Of a DNA stretch of 64,000 nt, positions 45,067 through 57,449 are shown piece by piece (the first letter of the stretch is position 1; every line of letters starts with the position of its first letter). Both the position numbers and the translations under genes were made by a program. Below the pieces are notes generated by a model. It searched no databases. It was not told the origin of the DNA and saw nothing but the letters and a program-made list of their open reading frames with translations. Source of the stretch: Ilyonectria destructans (taxonomy: Eukaryota; Ascomycota; Sordariomycetes; Hypocreales; Nectriaceae); NCBI GenBank assembly GCA_020740775.1, contig JAHEWK010000016.1, positions 62,001-126,000 of the forward strand, given 5' to 3'.

Positions 45067-47950
45067 TTACTCTTTTTAACCTTATTTTAAGTAAAGTGGT
45101 AAGAAATATTAATATGTTTAGATTTTTTATAATATAAGGAATTTTCTGCTAATTGTCTAGCAGCCTTATTATCAGTTAAAACTGGAGGTATAGCCTTATA
45201 ATAGCTTAAAGAAAGCTTATTATTTATATATTTATATATATTATTAAGGGATTTAGCTTCTTTAACTGCCTCCCTTAGAGCTATATATTCAGCTTTACAA
45301 GTACTAGTAGAAACACATTTTTATTTACTAGAATTCCAGCTTATAAGGTTATTAAATAGATAAAAACAGTATCTATTTACTGATTTTCTATTCTGTATAT
45401 TAGAGGCCCAGCTAGTATTACTATAGCCTCTTATAATATTATTTAGTGAATTTTCTGAAAAATTACAGTTATAATATAGTCCTAAATCCTAATTATTATT
45501 TAAATATTTCCAGATTAAATCTAAAGCTTTAAAATAGGAATTATCAGGTTTAGACATAAATCTAGATAGATTTATAACACTATATACTATATCAGGTCTT
45601 GTTTTTATTGCTGGATATAGTAAAGAATCTATTTACTGCTGGTATTTTAATATATCTTCTTTAGAAGGATTTATAGTAGCTTTTATTAGCTTCTCTCCAG
45701 CTATAATAGGTACTTTAGAAGTTTCTATAGTAGTTTTATTATATTTTATAAGTATATTTTTTATATATTTAGACTGGGAAATATAGATGCTCTTTTTATC
45801 TCTATTTATAAAGATATTTATTCCTAAAAAGTCTTTTATCTCTTTTAAAGGTTGGATTTTTATATTTTTAGAGAGATTATTAATTATAGTATATATATTT
45901 TTATCAGAAGGTCCAATAAAAATTAAATCATCCACGTGGCATATAATAGCGATTTTTAAATCATTATTTATAAATATTCCCTTATTATAAGGTATAGGGA
46001 AAAATCCCAATTTTTCTAGTAAATTTGCTAGAAAAATATACTAAAGTCTAGAGCTTTATTTTAATCTATATAGAGCTTTATTTAGTTTTAAAACTAATTC
46101 TTCTGAATTTAGATTCTTTATATTTCCTTTTATTTCTTTATTTATTAAGTTATTATTTATTAAGAAATTTAATATAAATTCTTTAAAACCAATAGGAAAT
46201 ATAGTATATATTTCAGCATCTATTTCAGTATAAATAAAGGCATTTTTTACATTATATTGTAATATATAATAGCCTTTTCTAACTGCTGTTATTAAAAGAA
46301 TCTTTATAGTTTCAGGTCTAGAAGTAGTAGTAAAGGTTTCAGTAAAATCTAAGTTTAAAACCTGATTAAATCCTTATATAACCTATCTAGATTTATATTT
46401 TATTATATTATTATTTAAATCAGTTTTTAATTTATAAACCCAGCAGCCTTTTAAAGCCTTTCTATCTTTTGGAAGATAGGATAATAAAAAGGTTTTTTAT
46501 ATTAATAATTCTGAAATTTTATCTTTTATAGAAATTATCCATTTTTCTCTTTCTAAAGAGTTTAAAGTATAGTTATAGCTATAAGGCTCAGGTATATTAT
46601 TCTCTATTAATAGAGTTATTAAAGAGGGAATTTCTCTATAAGCCTTATAGTATTCAGTTGGCTTTTTAGGTATATTAACTAAAAAATTATTCTTTTTATT
46701 ATTATTAAAGAGATTTTCTTTTAAATCTTCTTTATTTATTAGTGCTTCTTTATTATCTTTATTTAAAAAGATATTCTCTAAGATAATTATATCTCTAGAG
46801 ATAATTAATTTATGTTTTTTATAATCCCAAATTTTATAAATTTTACTATTATTATAAAATCCTATTATTATACCTTTAAAGACTTTAATATCTAGTTTAC
46901 TAGTAGGATTCTTATTCTTATAATAGACTATAGAGCCTATAGTCCTTAAATTTTCAAAGTCTTCTAACTTTAAAATAATATTATCTTTTTCTTCTATAGA
47001 GTATTTATATTTTATAGAAGAGTAAGGAGTTTTATTATATATTTCTACTACAGATAGCAGTATTTCTCCCTAGAGATATAAAGGGATATTAGCTGTATAT
47101 ATTATAGACCTTATTTTATTTAATAAAGTCCTATTTATTCTTTCAGGTCCCCTATTACTTTTATGGGTATAAGGAGGTGAAAAATTATATATAATACCTT
47201 TTTCTTTACAGAAATTATTAAGGTTATTAGTAAATTCTTTAGCATTATTAGAAAAAACTTGTTTTATAGTTATTTTATTATTATTATTTTCAATTTCTAC
47301 TTTATATTCTTTAAAAGCTTTTAAAGCTTTTACTCTATTTCTTAATAAATAGACTTTTAAATACTTAGTAGCTTTATCTAAGAAAGTAATAAAGTATTTA
47401 TATTTATTATAAGTAAAAGGTTTTATAGGTCCACATATATCTGTAGAAATCTTATCTAAAAACTTATATTTATTTATAGTTATCTTATTAATTTTATTAG
47501 TAGCCTTAGCTTTAATACAATTTTCACACTGTATTATCTTTATAATAGACTCTTTATTTATTATTATATTATATTTATTATTATTATATTTATTATTATA
47601 TAACTTAAGAAGATATTTTCTTAAAGTCTTTATATTTAAGTAACTTAATCTTAAATGCTACTTATATAAATCTATAGTTATTATTTCTTTATTATTATTA
47701 TTTATATTATTATTATTATTATTATCTTCCTTTTTATTATTTATATTTAATAAAAACTGAGAGGTATTTTCTCTTTAATTTTTATATATAGTAGCAGGAA
47801 TAATATATAGATTATTTATTTTAGAACCTTTAGTTATAATATTTCCCTTTTTAAATAGGAAAATATCACTAAAAGTAATAATATAACTGCCTGACTGGAA
47901 TATTCTAGTGGTATTAATATATATAGAAGGAAGAAATAAAAATACTCTAT
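45067..47950 (-). mobile_element. Ty1/copia retrotransposon relic
   Basis: Minus-strand pol remnant adjoining the gypsy LTR. The longest open piece, 46010-45633, has HVDDLIFIG, the catalytic-Asp block of copia RT, then KDFLGINIF and SQSKYIKNIL. Further left, a decayed RNase H tail (EYIALREAVKEAKSL, about 45280-45230) is visible. To the right, integrase-like text lies at about 47100-46800. No LTRs found. Heavily A/T. Confidence 0.72.
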
Positions 47951-50900
47951 ATATAGTAATAAAGTAACTATATAAAGTAATAATAGGCTTCTATAATAGT
48001 ATAGAAAAAAGAATAGATATAATTTTAGTAGGTAACTTTAACTGCTATAACTAGCTATAAAGAGGTAATAAAGTAATAGGTAGATACTAAGGGAGGTAAA
48101 TTTAATTATTAACCTTATAGATAAGTATAGCCTTCTTAATTTCCTCTATAAAGAGATAAAAATATAGGAGAGAGGTAGTATAAAGAGTATAATTAACCTA
48201 ATACTTATATTACCCAAACTAGCTGAAGAGATAGTTTACTGTAGTATATATCTAACTGAATATAGATTGAATTATAAAGCAATCTATTAGAGGTTATAAG
48301 GCAGTGGAATAAAGTAATATAATTATAAAAGAAATATCCTAATAAAGGATATAAGGTTAAGGGGTATATATAGATAAGAGGTAAATAGTATAAGATAGTA
48401 TAAGATAGTATATTAATAGTGTATAATATAGTGATAATAATATATAATAAGTCTGGAATTACTCAGAAGGTCTCGGCCTTTTTATAGATAATTTACTCAA
48501 AATCCAGCTATTATATTAAGACAATATATATACTATTAGAAAGCCTTAAATTCCAGCTCTCTTATAGTACCGCATTTATCCTTATAGGTGCTTTCCGTAT
48601 TGAGCAATATTGATTCCAAATAGTGTATACTTTAAAATTAATTGATTTTAAAGCGCGGATAGATTAATAAGCCGATTCGGGCTGATTAGTTATACAGTAT
48701 AAATATCAGTAATAATACTGTATTTTAGTATCTTCTTATAAGAATTTTTATAGGATTTTTAAGCTATATTTTAAAGCTTAAAGCTTAAAGCTTAATCTTA
48801 TAAAGAAGTTATAAAGTTATATATTTATAGACTTTAACACAATCTAAATAGAGTTTAACCTTATAATACTAAAGAGAATAGTAAGTTTAAAACTGCTTTT
48901 TAAGAATATACTATAGAATATAATTAAGGAGAGAGTAAAAAACCAGCTAGTACCCTTCTATAGAATAATAGAGTTTAGACTTAGATAGATAGTTTAGCAG
49001 CAGAAAGGGACGAGAATAACACCCAACTTATTAACTTACCCTAGGGGAGATATACAGAAGGTTATTATACAGGCGTCTTAAATAGTCAGCCCGAAGCTGC
49101 ACCAGACTATACATATAAGGTCGGATGGATCTGAGGCTTATATCTCCTGATAGGGAAGCATCTCATTAGATAGGATCTCGGGTCGGTTGCAGGAAATTCC
49201 GCTGGCAAGGCTTCAATAGAGTCTGCGGCGGCCCGATATCCAAGGGGTATCAAAGATAGAGGTTGGACAAGGAAAGTAGTGACGGTCAAAATAGACTCAA
49301 ATAAATCTCTCAAAAATAAAGGCAACAATTTAATAGACTCCCTAGCTATCTCGAGTCCTTGCGACCTCTCTGATTTCTCGGAAGAATCTCTGAAGAAGTG
49401 AAAATCGATGTCTCTCCCTGTGCCGTTCCCAACCTTCCCTTTTAATCTCACCCGGACCCTCCTTAGGCACCCCTGCTAGCAACCAGCTAGCTCAAGCAGT
49501 CCCAATCGCCTGTTACAATAGATTAATAGAGGCAGTTCTTAGTGCAATCTATATACTAGTCCTATAAGTAAAGCTATTACTATATACTAAAAGATAGTAG
49601 ATAATTAACCTTACTTAACTTTAGAAAGTCTATATATACTGGAGAAACCTAATAAGGGTATAGTAGCAGGCAGACTATAGATAGAAAAACCTAAAGAGCT
49701 AGATAAAGGTAGTATCTAAAGAGTACTATAATACTATTAGAAGATAGAAAAAGGCCTACTGAGATAACTTTCTTATAGATAAGGTTAATATCTGGCAAGC
49801 AGCTAAATATCTTAAACTCAGTAGCAATATAGTTAGCAATAAAATCCCCCAGCTGAAAAGAGCAGACAGAATAATAATACAGACCTTATATAAAGTAAAA
49901 TTAACTTAAAAGGGGAATTAATAGCCTTTATTAATAACTACTCAGCCTGAGTTATAGGGCTGATAGCAGAGGTAAATAGAAATAGTATACAGGCTATTAT
50001 TAACTGAATATTAATATAGGGGAAATACAGTAGAGCGATATTTAAGTATAATAAGATAGTAATTATCTACTTTATATATATAGCTAAATATACCAGTAAG
50101 ATACTATTTACGATTAATAGAGAGAAAATTAAGCTAAAGGTAAAAGCTAAACTCTTAGGGGTAATTATAGATATAGAGCTTAAGTTTAAGAAATATATAG
50201 TTAAGGCTGCTACTAAAGGTCTCTTAGCAGCTATATATCTAAGAAAACTTAGGATACTGCTACTATAAGCTGCCAGATAACTCTTTATTATAACTATTAC
50301 TCTAGCTATAAACTATATATCTATTATATAGATATATATATACAGAAAAAGAGAATTAAAAGAGTTTAATAGGGTATAGAAAATAGAAGTATAGGCTATT
50401 ATAAAAGCCTTTTAAATAGTAGTAAGAGTAGTAGTTAAAGTAAAAACTAATATCTAAATAGTATATAAGTAATATACTCTAGCTGGAATAAAGTTATATA
50501 TTAATATATATATACAGCTAAAAAAGTACCTACTAATAATACTTAAAGTATTAGTAAGTTAAAGGTATATCTTACTAATAAAGAGACTAATACTTACCCT
50601 TAATAAGAGCAGAATTAAATAGATAGAAATAATTAAAGTCTATATAGTACTACTATAGTATATCTATATATTATTAGTATATAAGATATAGCAGAAGATA
50701 GTAATAGCAGCAGCTAATAGTACTGAAGATATTACTATTATAACTAGTACTTTAGATAAAAAAGAAATAGTAGGTATAGAAGGCATTATCAGCTATAAAG
50801 CTATAGAGTAAGTAAATAGAGTTATAGCCAGGTACTCAGTTACCCTTAGCTCTTAAGACAACTAAAACCCCTATATAGCTGAGTTGGGAGTAATAGTAAT

Positions 50901-51790
50901 AGCATTATAATATATACCTGACGGACTATAGAACTGAAGACTTACTATACTCTTAAGCAGCCAGTTAGCTCTAAAGGTAATTATACAGCTGCAATAACAA
51001 TCGGAATAGTACGCTATCTGGGATATCTATAACTACATCCGACAGCTGAGAAAAGGTATTAATAGTGTTAAAATAATCTGGGAACCGTCCTGGGACGATA
51101 TATTCCCCTTGGGACCCAAGGCAAAGAGATAGACGCAGAGAGTAACTAAAGCAGGATGTATAGCAGAGATGCTGCTATATTAAGCTTAATCGATACGGAT
51201 AAGACTGGCGAGAGTATAGCTATAATAGCACCAGGCGCTACTGGACAGAGTGGGCAGCTTCTTTAAGAGGGTTAATAAAGCGCTATCAGGAAATTACATA
51301 AAGGTACTATATGACGGACTGAAGAGGCGTAAAGCAGATACACTTTTACAGTTACGCATGGGAATAGTAAGAATTAACAGCTACCTGTCGAGGATTGGTA
51401 CAGTAGAATCAGACTTATATATTTGCAGACGGGCAGTCAAAATAATAGAATATTTTCTCTTTTAATACACCAAGTGGGATACATAATATAAAGGTATATA
51501 GTAAATCGGATAAAGCGAGATAGAAAACCTCTTATTCTTTCTGGGAGGAAAGTCGGCATTAGACAGACTGAAATAATTACCTAACCTACAGGCAGTACAA
51601 ATAATAATTAAATTCGCAATAGAGACAGAAAGATTAAAGCTAAGAGAGGAGAATTAAATATACTAATAACCAGAACTAGAAAATACTAATATAATATAGC
51701 CTTATTTTGACAGACTATACTTCAGCTGCTGAGGATAGGATGCTGAATACTTAGAGAAATTGGCCTTCAAGTAGGCCTATTAGAGAAAGT
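47951..51790 (+). mobile_element. Tad-like LINE, copy 2, heavily RIP-decayed
   Basis: Plus-strand relative of the 18.1-23.6 kb element. Order: endonuclease text at about 48030-48290, linker/RT text from 49516 (KKAYWDNFLIDKVNIWQAAK), RT thumb at about 50155-50260 (GLLAAIYLRKLRIL), C-terminal domain at 51250-51465 (GLKRRKADTLLQLRMG), and 3' sequence at about 51710-51780 matching 18253-18325 of copy 1 in reverse complement. The extreme 3' end and tail are missing. The 5' limit is a guess, and a 450-bp island interrupts it. Confidence 0.72.
49066..49516. mobile_element. Small island with inverted ends inside LINE copy 2
   Basis: About 450 bp of balanced composition in A/T-rich LINE relic. Ends are inverted: TACAGGCG at 49068-49075 and CGCCTGTTA at 49507-49515, resembling the TGTAACA..TGTTACA ends of an LTR, or a MITE. 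No convincing protein; the open frame 49107-49451 (-) shows no known motif. Target duplication not established. Confidence 0.45.
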
Positions 51791-52190
51791 CAAGCAAGGC
51801 TAAAAGAAAGCAATCCAGGGAGAGAAAGTGGGGCTTTACTTTATGGTCAGGATTGAAGGTGGCAGAAATATAAATAGCATAGCGTATTCCATAGCCTTAT
51901 AAGATTCATTCTCCCGGGCGCAATAAATCTACTACTACCGCTGGTTTGGTTAGTCAATGATTGGCGAAAACGAAATAGAACTCTACCCCTGTTGTTTAAT
52001 TGAACTCTACTACAGTCCCAATAGTCATCGTACGTAGTAGTAGAGTCCATCATAATGACGCAGTCCAGTGAGGGGCAATAGAGGCGATTCGCCAATCAAG
52101 CGCGTCACTCCCTCCGCCTGAATAGCGTTTGCATGTGAGGCTCGTCGCGAATTGCATGTGACGGTTATGCACGGTGGGCTGCAGAGCAAG
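51791..52190. other. Unassigned sequence between LINE copy 2 and gene fragments
   Basis: Balanced composition returns here. Contains mutually inverted pieces around GAACTCTAC (51980-52015) of unknown origin. No gene seen. Confidence 0.4.
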
Positions 52191-52198
52191 GTCATTTC

Positions 52199-52429
52199 TT
52201 GGCAACCCGATTTCCGTATCTTAAGGCCTATGGAGTCTTACTCTGCCTTGACTGTAAGGCCTGCGTACCGCCGACCCCGTACGGGCAAGAGCGGCACCTT
52301 CGCCGCCGGCACCGGCACCTCGGGGCTCCACAACGCCGGGCGCTGCTGACCCTCTTCGCCCCCTACCGGCTGCGGCTGCCGGGCCAGCTCGAAGCGGATC
52401 TCGTTGAGCAGGCGTTCCTTGTTGGATGA
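52199..52429 (+). pseudogene. OrsD/DUF3505-like zinc-binding domain fragment
   Basis: An open stretch with no ATG at its head reads YGVLLCLDCKACV, then QERHLRRRHRHLG, then FAPYRLRLP. The Cys-x2-Cys..His-x4-His pattern with VLLC and HLRxxH matches the N-terminal domain of fungal OrsD-like proteins, as I recall the family. G+C content (about 60%) is far above the surroundings. Truncated on both sides. Possible fragment of a repeat-associated gene. Confidence 0.5.
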
Positions 52430-52508
52430 GGACCAGCATGTTTTGCCGTTTCTGACCGCGTAACTGCGGTCGGACACGGTTTGCATGAACAAACGTGTCG
52501 TGAATGGC

Positions 52509-52529
52509 GGGGGGGGGGGGGGGGGGGGG
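52509..52529 (+). repeat. Homopolymer of 21 G
   Basis: Uninterrupted G run between the OrsD-like fragment and the NLR fragment. Could be real, or an assembly/sequencing artefact at a junction. Confidence 0.9.
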
Positions 52530-52569
52530 TGTGTCGGATAAGGACAGCGGCTGTGGATTCCGCTGGCGC

Positions 52570-52815
52570 ATCACATGCACGACACATCACCAGACTAGTG
52601 TTTTCTGGGTACACGCGAGTTCGAAGCCGAGATTTGAAGAGGCGTACCGGTCCATTGGGGAAAGGCTGCAGCTGCCTAGGCGAAATGATCCCGACGTTGA
52701 TGTGCTCAGGCTCGTCTGCGACTGGCTGCAGATAGAGGAAGCTGGCTTGTGAGTGATGTTCTTGGACAATGTTGATGATATCAATAGCTTCTACACTAGC
52801 TCCAGTGTCGGTAAA
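52570..52815 (+). pseudogene. NB-ARC/NLR-type STAND protein fragment
   Basis: Reads TSVFWVHASSKPRFEEAY, then LPRRNDPDVDVLRLVCDWLQ, a stop (TGA at 52750-52752), then VMFLDNVDDINSFY in the same frame. In fungal NB-ARC proteins this region reads SVFWVHAS..RFEEAY...WL.VLDNADD, covering the segment after the P-loop through Walker B. The stop stands where Trp (TGG) is expected, so one G-to-A change explains it. No P-loop upstream and no repeats downstream. Confidence 0.75.
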
Positions 52816-53923
52816 GCATCATTCACTACACTCAGACATACACACACAATTTGTTTCGCCCAGTAGCTTTAACCAATAGGGCACTAGTTGCTATTGTACA
52901 CATCTGTTTCCCAAGCGTTGTTATGGTCTCGTAAAAGCCCATACAGCATCATTCACTACAACACTGCCGTAATGCCGGGAAAGTTTACCATTTATCATAC
53001 TTATCTGACCTGAAAACTCATGATGTGGCCTCTTTAAGCTCCATTACTGTCGTAATTCTAATGTCCTTAATGATGGCAGCAGTCATCTCATCCTGCACGT
53101 AGACTAGTAGGCAACCCCATGGCCTCAGCTCTCAGCCCATCTTGCAAGGCTAAATAACATGTGAATCTAGTGCGGGGAAGAGGAACCTCGGGTTTTGATT
53201 GCCTACTGAACAGCAATCATCAGATGTCGCACTCGCTGCCTCATTGGTGTATTCTAAAGCATGTGCTTCTACGCCATTAGGACAACCCAGGTTCTACCTC
53301 CGTGTACTTGCGGCCTGGAGTGGTCGTGACCCTATGGAAAGCTGCATCTCGCACCTTGTGGACAAGTGGTCAGCAATCTACTGCATTTAGCCCTCGCAGT
53401 CATCATCTTTCGTATTGCGATAAGAATAAGGCTGAGAAGGAGGACATTGATTTGTTCTCCACCCTAAACACGGAAGCCTCAAGCTGCATGGTCAGTCTGT
53501 GTGAAGATGCATATCCTCCACGAAAGACGAACACTGCAAGAAGATCCAGACAACTGTCGTGGCATTGCCTCAGCAGAACCGGAGATAGGTACCGTACTCA
53601 AGAGGTCCTTTTGCTGTACAGAGTCGTATCTTACATAAACTCAAATTCTGGGGAGGTTCCATATCATGATCTCGACCCCGTTGATAATGGTGACCTGTCT
53701 TCTCGGCCTGTTGAACTGCTGACCCGAACTCTATTAGCATAGAGCTCTAATGCAGAGTTAAACCTAAGAGTATTTCTTACATCCAGCTCGTGCTTCCAGG
53801 TGGTGCATCCAGACAGTATTGTACACAAATGCATAAAGACGGCTTCTGCTACCCGTGTCTCCGCCATCCCAACTATTTTGTCCAGCCTAAACCGACTCTA
53901 ACCGTCGACTTCACTTCTTGACT
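52816..53923. other. Intergenic region upstream of the flavin monooxygenase
   Basis: Balanced composition, about 1.1 kb. A repeated AGCATCATTCACTACA occurs near 52816 and 52946. The open frame 53302-53742 (+) has no recognisable motif and I do not call it. Promoter of the monooxygenase should lie in the right part. Confidence 0.45.
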
Positions 53924-56772
53924 ATGTCTCTCTCGACAAATTTTCGAATTATTATTGCTGGAGGCGGTTTCGCCGGCCTTACACTTGCTAACGCACTAGA
54001 GGTATGAGCTAGATACTAGCTGCGCGCGAATACAGCGCTTCTGACAACATCCTAGCGAGCTGGGATAGACTACGTACTGTTGGAGCGTCGAGATACAATT
54101 GCTCCGCAGGTCGGCGCCTCCATTGGCATCGGGCCAAATGGTTGTCGCGTGAGTTCAGGTCCTGCTTGGAAATATTTATGATCGTTTCCTACGATATACA
54201 TATGCAGCTCTGACCCCTGTACCAGATCCTAGATCAACTCGGAATACTGGGTGAACTACTCAAGAAGACTGTGTGTAGATTACATCGGGAATTTCGCTTT
54301 CGCTCCTAACATTTAGTAGGACCCAATACTATGGATGGCGGATCGTGACAATCAGGGTCGATTGATTTGCCCTCGATCTGATGTGTGTAAACTCGGATGG
54401 GCAAGGTGAGTACTCAAGGTCTCCGTTTGCGTCGTTACATTCATCGTGGAGTAGAACCGGATATGACCTTTCATGGGGAGATCGTCAAATACTGCTGCAA
54501 ATCCTTTTCGACAATGTCCAAGACAAAAGCAAAATCTTGCTAAACAAGAATGTTATCAAAATTGAACACCGGAAACACGGAATAAGTATTACGTGTGACG
54601 ATGAGTCTTCGTTCCAGGGGACCATTCTAGCAGGTGCGGACGGCGTCGCAAGCAGGGTCCGACAGGAGTTGTGGAAGCTGGCTGAAACTAGGCAGCCAGA
54701 GCTCGTGAGTCGTGACAAGGATTGTAAGTTTCTTCCTATTCACTTGTTTTCTTGTCCCTTGCATGCAAATTACCCCAAAGTATGGTGGCGTACTAACACA
54801 AGGAGGCATGCTTGCCGAGTATCGTTGCCTCTTTGGCATTGCGTCTTCCGTTCAACTCTTGGAGACAGGAGACTTGGATATTGGGTATGATACGGATAGA
54901 AGTATTCTCATGATTACAGTCAAGAACGGAAGAGTCTATTACTTCCTCTTTGAGAGATTGAAAGCACTCTATCGACTCGGCAACATCCCACATTATAGCA
55001 CGGCCGAGGCAGTAGCATTCGCTACAAAGCACGGTGACATGTGCATCCGGCCCGGATTCAAGTTCTCCGACCTCTGGCATAAGACAATTTCATTCCGACT
55101 TGTTGCTTTGGAAGAAGCTGCGTTCAAAATTTGGACGTGTCGACGAATCGTATGCCTAGGGGATAGCATCCACAAGATGACTCCGAACATTGGTGCCGGA
55201 GGCAATGCGGCCATCGAGAGTGCAGCGGCGTTGGCTAATTCAATCAAAGGCATGGTGGACAGACATGGCTGCGAACAGCCTTCTGAGAGCGACATTGAAG
55301 AATGTCTTCGTGGATATCAGAAATGTCGAGAGGAGAGAGCGGCAGCTGTGGTTGACACGTCTGGTAAACTTACACGCCTGCAAGCTCTACGAGGGCCCTT
55401 TGACCGCGTCTTCTTTCGGTACCTATTGCCTAATTCAGGTGATTTCCTACAGGATATGGCTAGCGACATGGTCATAGGCGCCTCTATGCTTGAGTATCTA
55501 CCCCCGCCAAAAGCATCCCTGAGTGGAACCATGCCCTTCAACCCATTGCAGGGTGAGGGTAAGAAAGAGAACAAACTGAAGAGAGCACTCACAATGCTAC
55601 CAATTCTTGGTCTCTTCTATCTCGCCATGTGTATTTTGAACTTGGATCCGTTACTCCCTTGGCTATCTGGGGTCGTTGAGACCGGCAAAATGTCTTTCGA
55701 GAACAACCACATCCTCGTACAGAAGACTTTCTATCGCATCAACTGGTTAGACAAGTTGTAGGTTTTGTGCGTCTCTCTATTTATGTATTGTATTACTAAT
55801 CCACAATGTTTAGTTGGGCGTCAATTAACGTGGCCTTCATACCAGCGCTATACGGTCATGATGCAGAATCCAGAAAGCAGCTCATCTCTTTCCTGACTGA
55901 TTATGGAGTTATTATCGGTATTTGGACTATAGAGTCTACTCGTCGGGCTAATGCTTTGACCTTTTCTCAGATGTACGTCACGTCGCGATTCTAGAATTAC
56001 CCAACTTAGCTGACCGTGTTGCAGCCCGTCTCTGTTTTTGATACTCGGTCAGCTCTATGGCATTGGTGTCATAAGCCCTCTGTATTATTTTTTTCATTAT
56101 GTCAACTCGCCTATTGAAACCTTCAAGGCCACCGACATGAGACTGACCCGGATGAATTACACTCTCGGAATTCTGCCGGCGATAATTTTCACCTACTACA
56201 TCCCGTGCTACGCCATGATATTCTGGCCGTCGCCGCTTTTCCGCCAGTCGTGGTTGTTCGTTTGGCAAATGTTCCCCATTTGGATTTCCACGATGACTTC
56301 CATTTTCTCCTCCATATTTCCCGACACAATGATGCACGATAGAGTCAACGCACCAAAGCGTGATTTGCCGGTGGTTCGCTACACCCTCGGCACGTTAGTT
56401 GGGATGTCCGCATGCTTCTGGATCTGGGCCTGGTTCATTAATCCTTCGGGGATAGCTGCGATTTTCTTGCCGCGCGCTTTACCAGCTACTACGTCCGAAC
56501 TGTCTGGTTTCATGCGCGAGTTCTTCAAATTTGACCAGATCTTCCTCTTCACTGCCACGTTCCTCTGGTTGGGCTATCTCTTCTGGGACATAAAGCATGT
56601 CGATATGGTCCAATCCAGCTGGCTTACAATTATCACTTATGCTGTCAGCATGGTCGTCCTTTTCGGACCCGGGGCTGCTGCTGGATTGGGATGGCTTTGG
56701 AGGGAAGACATAATAACGAACAAGAGGCACAAGGCAGCCATTGTCGAGGCAACCCATGCCAAGGTGGAATGA
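53924..56772 (+). CDS. FAD-dependent monooxygenase fused to a polytopic membrane domain
   Basis: Group A flavin monooxygenase of fungal secondary metabolism (PaxM/AusM-like), continuing into a second membrane module. Exons: 53924-54001, 54056-54148, 54226-54270, 54320 to about 54408, about 54456-54727, about 54809-55757, 55814-55972, 56025-56772. Seen: Rossmann [52 protein letters not shown], and [20 protein letters not shown]. Then come a hydrophobic tail ([20 protein letters not shown]) and, after a TT|GTAGGT..TTTAG intron, [32 protein letters not shown] and about five further TM segments to 56772. A reader ignoring the intron would stop at 55761 (LDKL). The junction near 54408-54456 is the least certain. 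Substrate unknown; probably a terpenoid or other lipophilic scaffold at the ER. Confidence 0.8.
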
Positions 56773-56858
56773 TGCCAAACGAGAAAGACCAGCTTATCAA
56801 TACACGGCAGAAAGGAAATGAAATGTAGTAGTCTACAGGCAATGGGCGTGGCTGTAAT

Positions 56859-57449
56859 TTACCAATTGACCTCGTCACGGCAGTGCCATGCATTCAGCAG
56901 GACTAGGAATAACAGCGCCACTGGCAATATTTGACCAAACGACCAGCTATTACTCAATTGGGGATGGCTTCCACGGTGACTGCCAGCCCGGTAGATGCTC
57001 GTGCCAAGTACGAGCATTATACCGAAGACAAGGAATATTCCAGAGGTTCGAGCCATCGTTCTCTGGAGACGAAAATTCTCTTCGAAATCCACTAAGATGT
57101 AGGTGGCAACGCTTGCGCAGACCAAGACGAGAAACACAACCATAATGCCGAAGACTACCCATCCCCAGGCAGCTGTATTGTTGTTAAATGACCTGGAGAA
57201 GAGGCACGTTGCCGGGAAGACGCCGGGTGGGACGCTCCAATTGGGATTGGCGCTAACTGGGGCGTGGCATATTATTATAATGGAGAGAGCGACACTGGCA
57301 TAGAATGCCAATAGGACCTTGATAGATGACTGTTAGCTATGTATGGAGATATGCTGCGCGTCTATACTTACGCCCGGTCCATTAATATCTAGATAAGACA
57401 GGTAGTCATTGACTTGATCCTTTGCTAAGCAACTCTGGTTGCAACCCAT
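56859..57449 (-). CDS. Small polytopic membrane protein (cluster-associated)
   Basis: 178 aa in two exons, 57449-57372 and 57317-56859; the intron is GTAAGT..CTAAC..AAG and phases agree (NGPG-VLLAFYASV). Seen: a short Cys-bearing head (MGCNQSCLAKDQVNDYL), then about four hydrophobic helices (VALSIIIICHA; WGWVVFGIMVVFLVLVC; GIFLVFGIMLVLG; ILPVALLFLVLLNAW). I recognise the head-plus-four-helix pattern from unnamed integral membrane proteins of ascomycetes but know no function. It converges on the monooxygenase with only 86 bp between stops, suggesting a two-gene functional unit. Confidence 0.78.

Noticed and set aside
49107..49451. 114-codon open frame on the minus strand
   Set aside because: No recognisable domain; lies within a 450-bp repeat-like island.
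53302..53742. 146-codon open frame on the plus strand
   Set aside because: No motif, no splice-supported extension; treated as intergenic.
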